Source: Paralichthys olivaceus (taxonomy: Eukaryota; Chordata; Actinopteri; Pleuronectiformes; Paralichthyidae). Taken from it: a stretch of 64,000 bases of DNA. Location of the stretch: positions 10,608,361 through 10,672,360 of the forward strand of contig NC_091097.1 in the NCBI RefSeq assembly GCF_024713975.1. Reading direction: 5' to 3'. How positions within the stretch are numbered: position 1 is the stretch's first letter; each line of letters opens with the position of its first letter. Positions 20,321 to 34,531 of this stretch are shown here, piece by piece. The notes beneath the pieces were generated by a model. The model made no database searches. It had not been told where the DNA came from and was given only the letters and a program-made list of their open reading frames with translations. The position numbers and the translations under genes are program-made.

Positions 20321-23300
20321 AGTTGCAATGAGGGTTAGGGTTAGGGTTGTGATTAGGGTTAGGGAGGAGTACCCATTAGAGATCAACATATTCTTCCATA
20401 ACTTTTTTTCTGTAGGTCATAGAGACTTGGAAGTTGGTTCCATCTCCACTAATGTGGGTATGCCCGATCCATTGGTACCACCCGCGAGCTTCTACGACCT
20501 TTGGAAGGGGTAGGGTTAGGGTTGTGATTAGTGTTTGCTTTTTGGGTCGTGATTAGGGTGAGGGTTAGGGATGAAAACCTATAGGAGTTCAAGATATTCT
20601 TCAATAACTTTTTTTCTGAAGGTCATAGAGACTTGGAAGTTGGTTCCATCTCCACTAAAGTGACTATGCCCGATCCATTGGGACTATCCCCGAGCTTCTA
20701 CGACCTTCGGAAATGGTGAAACCATCAAATCTATTAAAAAAAGTACACAATATTTTGGAATAACTTTTTTTCTGAAAGTCATAGAGAATTGGGCATTTCA
20801 GAATTGATAAAGGGTAGCATGCCACACAACCACACCGAATTTCAGCACGTTTCGAGCAAGCAGCGCGGAGTTATTCACCCTATGGTGAATATGGGTTAGA
20901 GTTGCAATGAGGGTTAGGGTTAGGGTTGTGATTAGGGTTAGGGTTGTGATTAGGGTTAGGGTTAGGGTTGTGATTAGGGTTAGGGTTAGGGAGGAGTACC
21001 CATTAGAGATCAACATATTCTTCCATAACTTTTTTTCTGTAGGTCATAGAGACTTGGAAGTTGGTTCCATCTCCACTAATGTGGGTATGCCCGATCCATT
21101 GGTACCACCCGCGAGCTTCTACGACCTTTGGAAGGGGTAGGGTTAGGGTTGTGATTAGTGTTTGCTTTTTGGGTCGTGATTAGGGTTAGGGTTAGGGATG
21201 AAAACCTATAGGAGTTCAAGATATTCTTCAATAACTTTTTTTCTGAAGGTCATAGAGACTTGGAAGTTGGTTCCATCTCCACTAAAGTGACTATGCCCGA
21301 TCCATTGGGACTATCCCCGAGCTTCTACGACCTTCGGAAATGGTGAAACCATCAAATCTATTAAAAAAAGTACACGATATTTTGGAATAACTTTTTTTCT
21401 GAAAGTCATAGAGACTTGGACATTTCAGGATTGATAAAGGTTAGCCTGCCACACAACCACACCGAATTTCAGCACATTTCGAGCAAGCAGCGCGGAGTTA
21501 TTCACCCTATGATGAATATGGGTTAGAGTTGCAATGAGGGTTAGGGTTAGGGTTGTGATTAGGGTTAGGGTTAGGGTTGTGATTAGGGTTAGGGTTAGGG
21601 AGGAGTACCCATTAGAGATCAACATATTCTTCCATAACCTTTTTTCTGTAGGTCATAGAGACTTGGAAGTTGGTTCCATCTCCACTAATGTGGGTATGCC
21701 CGATCCATTGGTACCACCCGCGAGCTTCTACGACCTTTGGAAGGGGTAGGGTTAGGGTTGTGATTAGTGTTTGCTTTTTGGGTCGTGATTAGGGTGAGGG
21801 TTAGGGATGAAAACCTATAGGAGTTCAAGATATTCTTCAATAACTTTTTTTCTGAAGGTCATAGAGACTTGGAAGTTGGTTCCATCTCCACTAAAGTGAC
21901 TATGCCCGATCCATTGGGACTATCCCCGAGCTTCTACGACCTTCGGAAATGGTGAAACCATCAAATCTATTAAAAAAAGTACACAATATTTTGGAATAAC
22001 TTTTTTTCTGAAAGTCATAGAGACTTGGGCATTTCAGGATTGATAAAGGGTAGCATGCCACACAACCACACCGAATTTCAGCACGTTTCGAGCAAGCAGC
22101 GCGGAGTTATTCACCCTATGGTGAATATGGGTTAGAGTTGCAATGAGGGTTAGGGTTAGGGTTGTGATTAGGGTTAGGGTTGTGATTAGGGTTAGGGTTA
22201 GGGTTGTGATTAGGGTTAGGGTTAGGGAGGAGTACCCATTAGAGATCAACATATTCTTCCATAACTTTTTTTCTGTAGGTCATAGAGACTTGGAAGTTGG
22301 TTCCATCTCCACTAATGTGGGTATGCCCGATCCATTGGTACCACCCGCGAGCTTCTACGACCTTTGGAAGGGGTAGGGTTAGGGTTGTGATTAGTGTTTG
22401 CTTTTTGGGTTGTGATTAGGGTTAGGGTTAGGGATGAAAACCTATAGGAGTTCAAGATATTCTTCAATAACTTTTTTTTTGAAGGTCATAGAGACTTGGA
22501 AGTTGGTTCCATCTCCACTAAAGTGGCTATGCCCGATCCATTGGGACCATCCCCGAGCTTCTACGACCTTCGGAAATGGTGAAACCATCAAATCTATTTA
22601 AAAAAGTACACGATATTTTGGAATAACTTTTTTTCTGAAAGTCATAGAGACTTGGGCATTTCAGGATTGATAAAGGGTAGCATGCCACACAACCACACCG
22701 AATTTCAGCACGTTTCGAGCAAGCAGCGCGGAGTTATTCACCCTATGGTGAATATGGGTTAGAGTTGCAATGAGGGTTAGGGTTAGGGTTGTGATTAGGG
22801 TTAGGGTTAGGGTTGTGATTAGGGTTAGGGTTAGGGAGGAGTACCCATTAGAGATCAACATATTCTTCCATAACTTTTTTTCTGTAGGTCATAGAGACTT
22901 GGAAGTTGGTTCCATCTCCACTAATGTGGGTATGCCCGATCCATTGGTACCACCCGCGAGCTTCTACGACCTTTGGAAGGGGTAGGGTTAGGGTTGTGAT
23001 TAGTGTTTGCTTTTTGGGTCGTGATTAGGGTTAGGGTTAGGGATGAAAACCTATAGGAGTTCAAGATATTCTTCAATAACTTTTTTTCTGAAGGTCATAG
23101 AGACTTGGAAGTTGGTTCCATCTCCACTAAAGTGACTATGCCCGATCCATTGGGACTATCCCCGAGCTTCTACGACCTTCGGAAATGGTGAAACCATCAA
23201 ATCTATTAAAAAAAGTACACGATATTTTGGAATAACTTTTTTTCTGAAAGTCATAGAGACTTGGACATTTCAGGATTGATAAAGGTTAGCCTGCCACACA

Positions 23301-23987
23301 ACCACACCGAATTTCAGCACATTTCGAGCAAGCAGCGCGGAGTTATTCACCCTATGATGAATATGGGTTAGAGTTGCAATGAGGGTTAGGGTTAGGGTTG
23401 TGATTAGGGTTAGGGTTAGGGTTGTGATTAGGGTTAGGGTTAGGGAGGAGTACCCATTAGAGATCAACATATTCTTCCATAACTTTTTTTCTGTAGGTCA
23501 TAGAGACTTGGAAGTTGGTTCCATCTCCACTAATGTGGGTATGCCCGATCCATTGGTACCACCCGCGAGCTTCTACGACCTTTGGAAGGGGTAGGGTTAG
23601 GGTTGTGATTAGTGTTTGCTTTTTGGGTTGTGATTAGGGTTAGGGTTAGGGATGAAAACCTATTGGAGATCTAAATATTCTTCAATAACTTTTTTTTTGA
23701 AGGTCATAGAGACTTGGAAGTTGGTTCCATCTCCACTAAAGTGGCTATGCCCGATCCATTGGGACCATCCCCGAGCTTCTACGACCTTCGGAAATGGTGA
23801 AACCATCAAATCTATTAAAAAAAGTACACGATATTTTGGAATAACTTTTTTTCTGAAAGTCATAGAGACTTGGGCATTTCAGGATTGATAAAGGGTAGCA
23901 TGCCACACAACCACACCGAATTTCAGCACGTTTCGAGCAAGCAGCGCGGAGTTATTCACCCTATGGTGAATATGGGTTAGAGTTGCA

Positions 23988-24796
23988 ATGAGGGTTAGGG
24001 TTAGGGTTGTGATTAGGGTTAGGGTTAGGGTTGTGATTAGGGTTAGGGTTAGGGAGGAGTACCCATTAGAGATCAACATATTCTTCCATAACTTTTTTTC
24101 TGTAGGTCATAGAGACTTGGAAGTTGGTTCCATCTCCACTAAAGTGGGTATGCCCGATCCATTGGGACCATCCCCGAGCTTCTACGACCTTTGGAAGGGG
24201 TAGGGTTGTGATTAGTGTTTGCTTTTTGGGTTGTGATTAGGGTTAGGGTTAGGGATGAAAACCTATAGGAGTTCAAGATATTCTTCCATAACCTTTTTTC
24301 TGTAGGTCATAGAGACTTGGAAGTTGGTTCCATCTCCACTAATGTGGGTATGCCCGATCCATTGGTACCACCCGCGAGCTTCTACGACCTTTGGAAGGGG
24401 TAGGGTTAGGGTTGTGATTAGTGTTTGCTTTTTGGGTCGTGATTAGGGTGAGGGTTAGGGATGAAAACCTATAGGAGTTCAAGATATTCTTCAATAACTT
24501 TTTTTCTGAAGGTCATAGAGACTTGGAAGTTGGTTCCATCTCCACTAAAGTGACTATGCCCGATCCATTGGGACTATCCCCGAGCTTCTACGACCTTCGG
24601 AAATGGTGAAACCATCAAATCTATTAAAAAAAGTACACAATATTTTGGAATAACTTTTTTTCTGAAAGTCATAGAGACTTGGGCATTTCAGGATTGATAA
24701 AGGGTAGCATGCCACACAACCACACCGAATTTCAGCACGTTTCGAGCAAGCAGCGCGGAGTTATTCACCCTATGGTGAATATGGGTTAGAGTTGCA
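23988..24796 (+). repeat. 809-bp unit with an S2-to-S1 fusion module
   Basis: At 24,253 a module opens as S2 (ATGAAAACCTATAGGAGTTC) but from about 24,285 reads as S1 (TTCCATAACC, CTGTAGGTC, AATGTGGGTATG, TGGTACCACCCGCGAG). The unit is 200 bp longer than the 609-bp form, the length of one extra module plus linker. It is the expected long product of unequal exchange between S1 and S2. Confidence 0.85.
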
Positions 24797-25423
24797 ATGA
24801 GGGTTAGGGTTAGGGTTGTGATTAGGGTTAGGGTTGTGATTAGGGTTAGGGTTAGGGTTGTGATTAGGGTTAGGGTTAGGGAGGAGTACCCATTAGAGAT
24901 CAACATATTCTTCCATAACTTTTTTTCTGTAGGTCATAGAGACTTGGAAGTTGGTTCCATCTCCACTAATGTGGGTATGCCCGATCCATTGGTACCACCC
25001 GCGAGCTTCTACGACCTTTGGAAGGGGTAGGGTTAGGGTTGTGATTAGTGTTTGCTTTTTGGGTTGTGATTAGGGTTAGGGTTAGGGATGAAAACCTATA
25101 GGAGTTCAAGATATTCTTCAATAACTTTTTTTTTGAAGGTCATAGAGACTTGGAAGTTGGTTCCATCTCCACTAAAGTGGCTATGCCCGATCCATTGGGA
25201 CCATCCCCGAGCTTCTACGACCTTCGGAAATGGTGAAACCATCAAATCTATTTAAAAAAGTACACGATATTTTGGAATAACTTTTTTTCTGAAAGTCATA
25301 GAGACTTGGGCATTTCAGGATTGATAAAGGGTAGCATGCCACACAACCACACCGAATTTCAGCACGTTTCGAGCAAGCAGCGCGGAGTTATTCACCCTAT
25401 GGTGAATATGGGTTAGAGTTGCA

Positions 25424-26032
25424 ATGAGGGTTAGGGTTAGGGTTGTGATTAGGGTTAGGGTTAGGGTTGTGATTAGGGTTAGGGTTAGGGAGGAGTACCC
25501 ATTAGAGATCAACATATTCTTCCATAACTTTTTTTCTGTAGGTCATAGAGACTTGGAAGTTGGTTCCATCTCCACTAATGTGGGTATGCCCGATCCATTG
25601 GTACCACCCGCGAGCTTCTACGACCTTTGGAAGGGGTAGGGTTAGGGTTGTGATTAGTGTTTGCTTTTTGGGTCGTGATTAGGGTTAGGGTTAGGGATGA
25701 AAACCTATAGGAGTTCAAGATATTCTTCAATAACTTTTTTTCTGAAGGTCATAGAGACTTGGAAGTTGGTTCCATCTCCACTAAAGTGACTATGCCCGAT
25801 CCATTGGGACTATCCCCGAGCTTCTACGACCTTCGGAAATGGTGAAACCATCAAATCTATTAAAAAAAGTACACGATATTTTGGAATAACTTTTTTTCTG
25901 AAAGTCATAGAGACTTGGACATTTCAGGATTGATAAAGGTTAGCCTGCCACACAACCACACCGAATTTCAGCACATTTCGAGCAAGCAGCGCGGAGTTAT
26001 TCACCCTATGATGAATATGGGTTAGAGTTGCA
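25424..26032 (+). repeat. Representative 609-bp satellite unit
   Basis: Reference unit for the internal layout. The hexamer block is 25,424-25,490. S1 runs about 25,491-25,635. The linker, about 25,636-25,696, contains GTGTTTGCTTTTTGGGTC between hexamers. S2 is about 25,697-25,874 and S3 about 25,875-26,032. S1 and S2 start exactly 206 bases apart. All three modules share the core ATAACTTTTTTTCTG then TCATAGAGACTTGG. S1 and S2 also share TTGGTTCCATCTCCACTAA, ATGCCCGATCCATTGG and GAGCTTCTACGACCTT. Confidence 0.9.
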
Positions 26033-26641
26033 ATGAGGGTTAGGGTTAGGGTTGTGATTAGGGTTAGGGTTAGGGTTGTGATTAGGGTTAGGGTTAGGGA
26101 GGAGTACCCATTAGAGATCAACATATTCTTCCATAACTTTTTTTCTGTAGGTCATAGAGACTTGGAAGTTGGTTCCATCTCCACTAATGTGAGTATGCCC
26201 GATCCATTGGTACCACCCGCGAGCTTCTACGACCTTTGGAAGGGGTAGGGTTAGGGTTGTGATTAGTGTTTGCTTTTTGGGTTGTGATTAGGGTTAGGGT
26301 TAGGGATGAAAACCTATTGGAGATCTAAATATTCTTCAATAACTTTTTTTTTGAAGGTCATAGAGACTTGGAAGTTGGTTCCATCTCCACTAAAGTGGCT
26401 ATGCCCGATCCATTGGGACCATCCCCGAGCTTCTACGACCTTCGGAAATGGTGAAACCATCAAATCTATTAAAAAAAGTACACGATATTTTGGAATAACT
26501 TTTTTTCTGAAAGTCATAGAGACTTGGGCATTTCAGGATTGATAAAGGGTAGCATGCCACACAACCACACCGAATTTCAGCACGTTTCGAGCAAGCAGCG
26601 CGGAGTTATTCACCCTATGGTGAATATGGGTTAGAGTTGCA

Positions 26642-27062
26642 ATGAGGGTTAGGGTTAGGGTTGTGATTAGGGTTAGGGTTGTGATTAGGGTTAGGGTTAG
26701 GGTTGTGATTAGGGTTAGGGTTAGGGAGGAGTACCCATTAGAGATCAACATATTCTTCCATAACTTTTTTTCTGTAGGTCATAGAGACTTGGAAGTTGGT
26801 TCCATCTCCACTAATGTGGGTATGCCCGATCCATTGGGACCATCCCCGAGCTTCTACGACCTTCGGAAATGGTGAAACCATCAAATCTATTTAAAAAAGT
26901 ACACGATATTTTGGAATAACTTTTTTTCTGAAAGTCATAGAGACTTGGGCATTTCAGGATTGATAAAGGGTAGCATGCCACACAACCACACCGAATTTCA
27001 GCACGTTTCGAGCAAGCAGCGCGGAGTTATTCACCCTATGGTGAATATGGGTTAGAGTTGCA
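26642..27062 (+). repeat. 421-bp unit with an S1-to-S2 fusion module
   Basis: The module starts as S1 (AGGAGTACCC, AATGTGGGTATG) and switches to S2 after ATGCCCGATCCATTGG, reading GACCATCCCCGAGC and CTTCGGAAATGG. The unit is 206 bp shorter than the 627-bp form. Copies of the same fusion recur at 28,860 and 31,078 within the 2,218-bp block. Confidence 0.88.
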
Positions 27063-30000
27063 ATGAGGGTTAGGGTTAGGGTTGTGATTAGGGTTAGGGT
27101 TAGGGTTGTGATTAGGGTTAGGGTTAGGGAGGAGTACCCATTAGAGATCAACATATTCTTCCATAACTTTTTTTCTGTAGGTCATAGAGACTTGGAAGTT
27201 GGTTCCATCTCCACTAATGTGGGTATGCCCGATCCATTGGTACCACCCGCGAGCTTCTACGACCTTTGGAAGGGGTAGGGTTAGGGTTGTGATTAGTGTT
27301 TGCTTTTTGGGTCGTGATTAGGGTTAGGGTTAGGGATGAAAACCTATAGGAGTTCAAGATATTCTTCAATAACTTTTTTTCTGAAGGTCATAGAGACTTG
27401 GAAGTTGGTTCCATCTCCACTAAAGTGACTATGCCCGATCCATTGGGACTATCCCCGAGCTTCTACGACCTTCGGAAATGGTGAAACCATCAAATCTATT
27501 AAAAAAAGTACACGATATTTTGGAATAACTTTTTTTCTGAAAGTCATAGAGACTTGGACATTTCAGGATTGATAAAGGTTAGCCTGCCACACAACCACAC
27601 CGAATTTCAGCACATTTCGAGCAAGCAGCGCGGAGTTATTCACCCTATGATGAATATGGGTTAGAGTTGCAATGAGGGTTAGGGTTAGGGTTGTGATTAG
27701 GGTTAGGGTTAGGGTTGTGATTAGGGTTAGGGTTAGGGAGGAGTACCCATTAGAGATCAACATATTCTTCCATAACTTTTTTTCTGTAGGTCATAGAGAC
27801 TTGGAAGTTGGTTCCATCTCCACTAATGTGAGTATGCCCGATCCATTGGTACCACCCGCGAGCTTCTACGACCTTTGGAAGGGGTAGGGTTAGGGTTGTG
27901 ATTAGTGTTTGCTTTTTGGGTTGTGATTAGGGTTAGGGTTAGGGATGAAAACCTATTGGAGATCTAAATATTCTTCAATAACTTTTTTTTTGAAGGTCAT
28001 AGAGACTTGGAAGTTGGTTCCATCTCCACTAAAGTGGCTATGCCCGATCCATTGGGACCATCCCCGAGCTTCTACGACCTTCGGAAATGGTGAAACCATC
28101 AAATCTATTAAAAAAAGTACACGATATTTTGGAATAACTTTTTTTCTGAAAGTCATAGAGACTTGGGCATTTCAGGATTGATAAAGGGTAGCATGCCACA
28201 CAACCACACCGAATTTCAGCACGTTTCGAGCAAGCAGCGCGGAGTTATTCACCCTATGGTGAATATGGGTTAGAGTTGCAATGAGGGTTAGGGTTAGGGT
28301 TGTGATTAGGGTTAGGGAGGAGTACCCATTAGAGATCAACATATTCTTCCATAACTTTTTTTCTGTAGGTCATAGAGACTTGGAAGTTGGTTCCATCTCC
28401 ACTAATGTGGGTATGCCCGATCCATTGGTACCACCCGCGAGCTTCTACGACCTTTGGAAGGGGTAGGGTTAGGGTTGTGATTAGTGTTTGCTTTTTGGGT
28501 TGTGATTAGGGTTAGGGTTAGGGATGAAAACCTATAGGAGTTCAAGATATTCTTCAATAACTTTTTTTTTGAAGGTCATAGAGACTTGGAAGTTGGTTCC
28601 ATCTCCACTAAAGTGGCTATGCCCGATCCATTGGGACCATCCCCGAGCTTCTACGACCTTCGGAAATGGTGAAACCATCAAATCTATTAAAAAAAGTACA
28701 CGATATTTTGGAATAACTTTTTTTCTGAAAGTCATAGAGACTTGGGCATTTCAGGATTGATAAAGGGTAGCATGCCACACAACCACACCGAATTTCAGCA
28801 CGTTTCGAGCAAGCAGCGCGGAGTTATTCACCCTATGGTGAATATGGGTTAGAGTTGCAATGAGGGTTAGGGTTAGGGTTGTGATTAGGGTTAGGGTTGT
28901 GATTAGGGTTAGGGTTAGGGTTGTGATTAGGGTTAGGGTTAGGGAGGAGTACCCATTAGAGATCAACATATTCTTCCATAACTTTTTTTCTGTAGGTCAT
29001 AGAGACTTGGAAGTTGGTTCCATCTCCACTAATGTGGGTATGCCCGATCCATTGGGACCATCCCCGAGCTTCTACGACCTTCGGAAATGGTGAAACCATC
29101 AAATCTATTTAAAAAAGTACACGATATTTTGGAATAACTTTTTTTCTGAAAGTCATAGAGACTTGGGCATTTCAGGATTGATAAAGGGTAGCATGCCACA
29201 CAACCACACCGAATTTCAGCACGTTTCGAGCAAGCAGCGCGGAGTTATTCACCCTATGGTGAATATGGGTTAGAGTTGCAATGAGGGTTAGGGTTAGGGT
29301 TGTGATTAGGGTTAGGGTTAGGGTTGTGATTAGGGTTAGGGTTAGGGAGGAGTACCCATTAGAGATCAACATATTCTTCCATAACTTTTTTTCTGTAGGT
29401 CATAGAGACTTGGAAGTTGGTTCCATCTCCACTAATGTGGGTATGCCCGATCCATTGGTACCACCCGCGAGCTTCTACGACCTTTGGAAGGGGTAGGGTT
29501 AGGGTTGTGATTAGTGTTTGCTTTTTGGGTCGTGATTAGGGTTAGGGTTAGGGATGAAAACCTATAGGAGTTCAAGATATTCTTCAATAACTTTTTTTCT
29601 GAAGGTCATAGAGACTTGGAAGTTGGTTCCATCTCCACTAAAGTGACTATGCCCGATCCATTGGGACTATCCCCGAGCTTCTACGACCTTCGGAAATGGT
29701 GAAACCATCAAATCTATTAAAAAAAGTACACGATATTTTGGAATAACTTTTTTTCTGAAAGTCATAGAGACTTGGACATTTCAGGATTGATAAAGGTTAG
29801 CCTGCCACACAACCACACCGAATTTCAGCACATTTCGAGCAAGCAGCGCGGAGTTATTCACCCTATGATGAATATGGGTTAGAGTTGCAATGAGGGTTAG
29901 GGTTAGGGTTGTGATTAGGGTTAGGGTTAGGGTTGTGATTAGGGTTAGGGTTAGGGAGGAGTACCCATTAGAGATCAACATATTCTTCCATAACTTTTTT

Positions 30001-33000
30001 TCTGTAGGTCATAGAGACTTGGAAGTTGGTTCCATCTCCACTAATGTGAGTATGCCCGATCCATTGGTACCACCCGCGAGCTTCTACGACCTTTGGAAGG
30101 GGTAGGGTTAGGGTTGTGATTAGTGTTTGCTTTTTGGGTTGTGATTAGGGTTAGGGTTAGGGATGAAAACCTATTGGAGATCTAAATATTCTTCAATAAC
30201 TTTTTTTTTGAAGGTCATAGAGACTTGGAAGTTGGTTCCATCTCCACTAAAGTGGCTATGCCCGATCCATTGGGACCATCCCCGAGCTTCTACGACCTTC
30301 GGAAATGGTGAAACCATCAAATCTATTAAAAAAAGTACACGATATTTTGGAATAACTTTTTTTCTGAAAGTCATAGAGACTTGGGCATTTCAGGATTGAT
30401 AAAGGGTAGCATGCCACACAACCACACCGAATTTCAGCACGTTTCGAGCAAGCAGCGCGGAGTTATTCACCCTATGGTGAATATGGGTTAGAGTTGCAAT
30501 GAGGGTTAGGGTTAGGGTTGTGATTAGGGTTAGGGAGGAGTACCCATTAGAGATCAACATATTCTTCCATAACTTTTTTTCTGTAGGTCATAGAGACTTG
30601 GAAGTTGGTTCCATCTCCACTAATGTGGGTATGCCCGATCCATTGGTACCACCCGCGAGCTTCTACGACCTTTGGAAGGGGTAGGGTTAGGGTTGTGATT
30701 AGTGTTTGCTTTTTGGGTTGTGATTAGGGTTAGGGTTAGGGATGAAAACCTATAGGAGTTCAAGATATTCTTCAATAACTTTTTTTTTGAAGGTCATAGA
30801 GACTTGGAAGTTGGTTCCATCTCCACTAAAGTGGCTATGCCCGATCCATTGGGACCATCCCCGAGCTTCTACGACCTTCAGAAATGGTGAAACCATCAAA
30901 TCTATTAAAAAAAGTACACGATATTTTGGAATAACTTTTTTTCTGAAAGTCATAGAGACTTGGGCATTTCAGGATTGATAAAGGGTAGCATGCCACACAA
31001 CCACACCGAATTTCAGCACGTTTCGAGCAAGCAGCGCGGAGTTATTCACCCTATGGTGAATATGGGTTAGAGTTGCAATGAGGGTTAGGGTTAGGGTTGT
31101 GATTAGGGTTAGGGTTGTGATTAGGGTTAGGGTTAGGGTTGTGATTAGGGTTAGGGTTAGGGAGGAGTACCCATTAGAGATCAACATATTCTTCCATAAC
31201 TTTTTTTCTGTAGGTCATAGAGACTTGGAAGTTGGTTCCATCTCCACTAATGTGGGTATGCCCGATCCATTGGGACCATCCCCGAGCTTCTACGACCTTC
31301 GGAAATGGTGAAACCATCAAATCTATTTAAAAAAGTACACGATATTTTGGAATAACTTTTTTTCTGAAAGTCATAGAGACTTGGGCATTTCAGGATTGAT
31401 AAAGGGTAGCATGCCACACAACCACACCGAATTTCAGCACGTTTCGAGCAAGCAGCGCGGAGTTATTCACCCTATGGTGAATATGGGTTAGAGTTGCAAT
31501 GAGGGTTAGGGTTAGGGTTGTGATTAGGGTTAGGGTTAGGGTTGTGATTAGGGTTAGGGTTAGGGAGGAGTACCCATTAGAGATCAACATATTCTTCCAT
31601 AACTTTTTTTCTGTAGGTCATAGAGACTTGGAAGTTGGTTCCATCTCCACTAATGTGGGTATGCCCGATCCATTGGTACCACCCGCGAGCTTCTACGACC
31701 TTTGGAAGGGGTAGGGTTAGGGTTGTGATTAGTGTTTGCTTTTTGGGTCGTGATTAGGGTTAGGGTTAGGGATGAAAACCTATAGGAGTTCAAGATATTC
31801 TTCAATAACTTTTTTTCTGAAGGTCATAGAGACTTGGAAGTTGGTTCCATCTCCACTAAAGTGACTATGCCCGATCCATTGGGACTATCCCCGAGCTTCT
31901 ACGACCTTCGGAAATGGTGAAACCATCAAATCTATTAAAAAAAGTACACGATATTTTGGAATAACTTTTTTTCTGAAAGTCATAGAGACTTGGACATTTC
32001 AGGATTGATAAAGGTTAGCCTGCCACACAACCACACCGAATTTCAGCACATTTCGAGCAAGCAGCGCGGAGTTATTCACCCTATGATGAATATGGGTTAG
32101 AGTTGCAATGAGGGTTAGGGTTAGGGTTGTGATTAGGGTTAGGGTTAGGGTTGTGATTAGGGTTAGGGTTAGGGAGGAGTACCCATTAGAGATCAACATA
32201 TTCTTCCATAACTTTTTTTCTGTAGGTCATAGAGACTTGGAAGTTGGTTCCATCTCCACTAATGTGAGTATGCCCGATCCATTGGTACCACCCGCGAGCT
32301 TCTACGACCTTTGGAAGGGGTAGGGTTAGGGTTGTGATTAGTGTTTGCTTTTTGGGTTGTGATTAGGGTTAGGGTTAGGGATGAAAACCTATTGGAGATC
32401 TAAATATTCTTCAATAACTTTTTTTTTGAAGGTCATAGAGACTTGGAAGTTGGTTCCATCTCCACTAAAGTGGCTATGCCCGATCCATTGGGACCATCCC
32501 CGAGCTTCTACGACCTTCGGAAATGGTGAAACCATCAAATCTATTAAAAAAAGTACACGATATTTTGGAATAACTTTTTTTCTGAAAGTCATAGAGACTT
32601 GGGCATTTCAGGATTGATAAAGGGTAGCATGCCACACAACCACACCGAATTTCAGCACGTTTCGAGCAAGCAGCGCGGAGTTATTCACCCTATGGTGAAT
32701 ATGGGTTAGAGTTGCAATGAGGGTTAGGGTTAGGGTTGTGATTAGGGTTAGGGAGGAGTACCCATTAGAGATCAACATATTCTTCCATAACTTTTTTTCT
32801 GTAGGTCATAGAGACTTGGAAGTTGGTTCCATCTCCACTAATGTGGGTATGCCCGATCCATTGGTACCACCCGCGAGCTTCTACGACCTTTGGAAGGGGT
32901 AGGGTTAGGGTTGTGATTAGTGTTTGCTTTTTGGGTTGTGATTAGGGTTAGGGTTAGGGATGAAAACCTATAGGAGTTCAAGATATTCTTCAATAACTTT

Positions 33001-33295
33001 TTTTTTGAAGGTCATAGAGACTTGGAAGTTGGTTCCATCTCCACTAAAGTGGCTATGCCCGATCCATTGGGACCATCCCCGAGCTTCTACGACCTTCGGA
33101 AATGGTGAAACCATCAAATCTATTTAAAAAAGTACACGATATTTTGGAATAACTTTTTTTCTGAAAGTCATAGAGACTTGGGCATTTCAGGATTGATAAA
33201 GGGTAGCATGCCACACAACCACACCGAATTTCAGCACGTTTCGAGCAAGCAGCGCGGAGTTATTCACCCTATGGTGAATATGGGTTAGAGTTGCA
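26642..33295 (+). repeat. Higher-order block: three copies of a 2,218-bp period
   Basis: Unit spacings run 421, 609, 609, 579 and repeat identically from 26,642, 28,860 and 31,078. Only scattered base changes separate the copies; for example copy 2 has CTTCAGAAATGG near 30,880 and copy 3 has TCTATTTAAAAAAG near 33,119 where the others have TCTATTAAAAAAAG. This points to recent segmental tandem duplication. Confidence 0.9.
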
Positions 33296-34531
33296 ATGAG
33301 GGTTAGGGTTAGGGTTGTGATTAGGGTTAGGGTTAGGGTTGTGATTAGGGTTAGGGTTAGGGAGGAGTACCCATTAGAGATCAACATATTCTTCCATAAC
33401 TTTTTTTCTGTAGGTCATAGAGACTTGGAAGTTGGTTCCATCTCCACTAATGTGGGTATGCCCGATCCATTGGTACCACCCGCGAGCTTCTACGACCTTT
33501 GGAAGGGGTAGGGTTAGGGTTGTGATTAGTGTTTGCTTTTTGGGTCGTGATTAGGGTTAGGGTTAGGGATGAAAACCTATAGGAGTTCAAGATATTCTTC
33601 AATAACTTTTTTTCTGAAGGTCATAGAGACTTGGAAGTTGGTTCCATCTCCACTAAAGTGACTATGCCCGATCCATTGGGACTATCCCCGAGCTTCTACG
33701 ACCTTCGGAAATGGTGAAACCATCAAATCTATTAAAAAAAGTACACGATATTTTGGAATAACTTTTTTTCTGAAAGTCATAGAGACTTGGACATTTCAGG
33801 ATTGATGAAGGTTAGCCTGCCACACAACCACACCGAATTTCAGCACATTTCGAGCAAGCAGCGCGGAGTTATTCACCCTATGATGAATATGGGTTAGAGT
33901 TGCAATGAGGGTTAGGGTTAGGGTTGTGGTTAGGGTTAGGGTTGTGATTAGGGTTAGGGTTAGGGTTGTGATTAGGGTTAGGGTTAGGGAGGAGTACCCA
34001 TTAGAGATCAACATATTCTTCCATAACTTTTTTTCTGTAGGTCATAGAGACTTGGAAGTTGGTTCCATCTCCACTAATGTGGGTATGCCCGATCCATTGG
34101 TACCACCCGCGAGCTTCTACGACCTTTGGAAGGGGTAGGGTTAGGGTTGTGATTAGTGTTTGCTTTTTGGGTTGTGATTAGGGTTAGGGTTAGGGATGAA
34201 AACCTATTGGAGATCTAAATATTCTTCAATAACTTTTTTTTTGAAGGTCATAGAGACTTGGAAGTTGGTTCCATCTCCACTAAAGTGGCTATGCCCGATC
34301 CATTGGGACCATCCCCGAGCTTCTACGACCTTCGGAAATGGTGAAACCATCAAATCTATTAAAAAAAGTACACGATATTTTGGAATAACTTTTTTTCTGA
34401 AAGTCATAGAGACTTGGGCATTTCAGGATTGATAAAGGGTAGCATGCCACACAACCACACCGAATTTCAGCACGTTTCGAGCAAGCAGCGCGGAGTTATT
34501 CACCCTATGGTGAATATGGGTCAGAGTTGCA

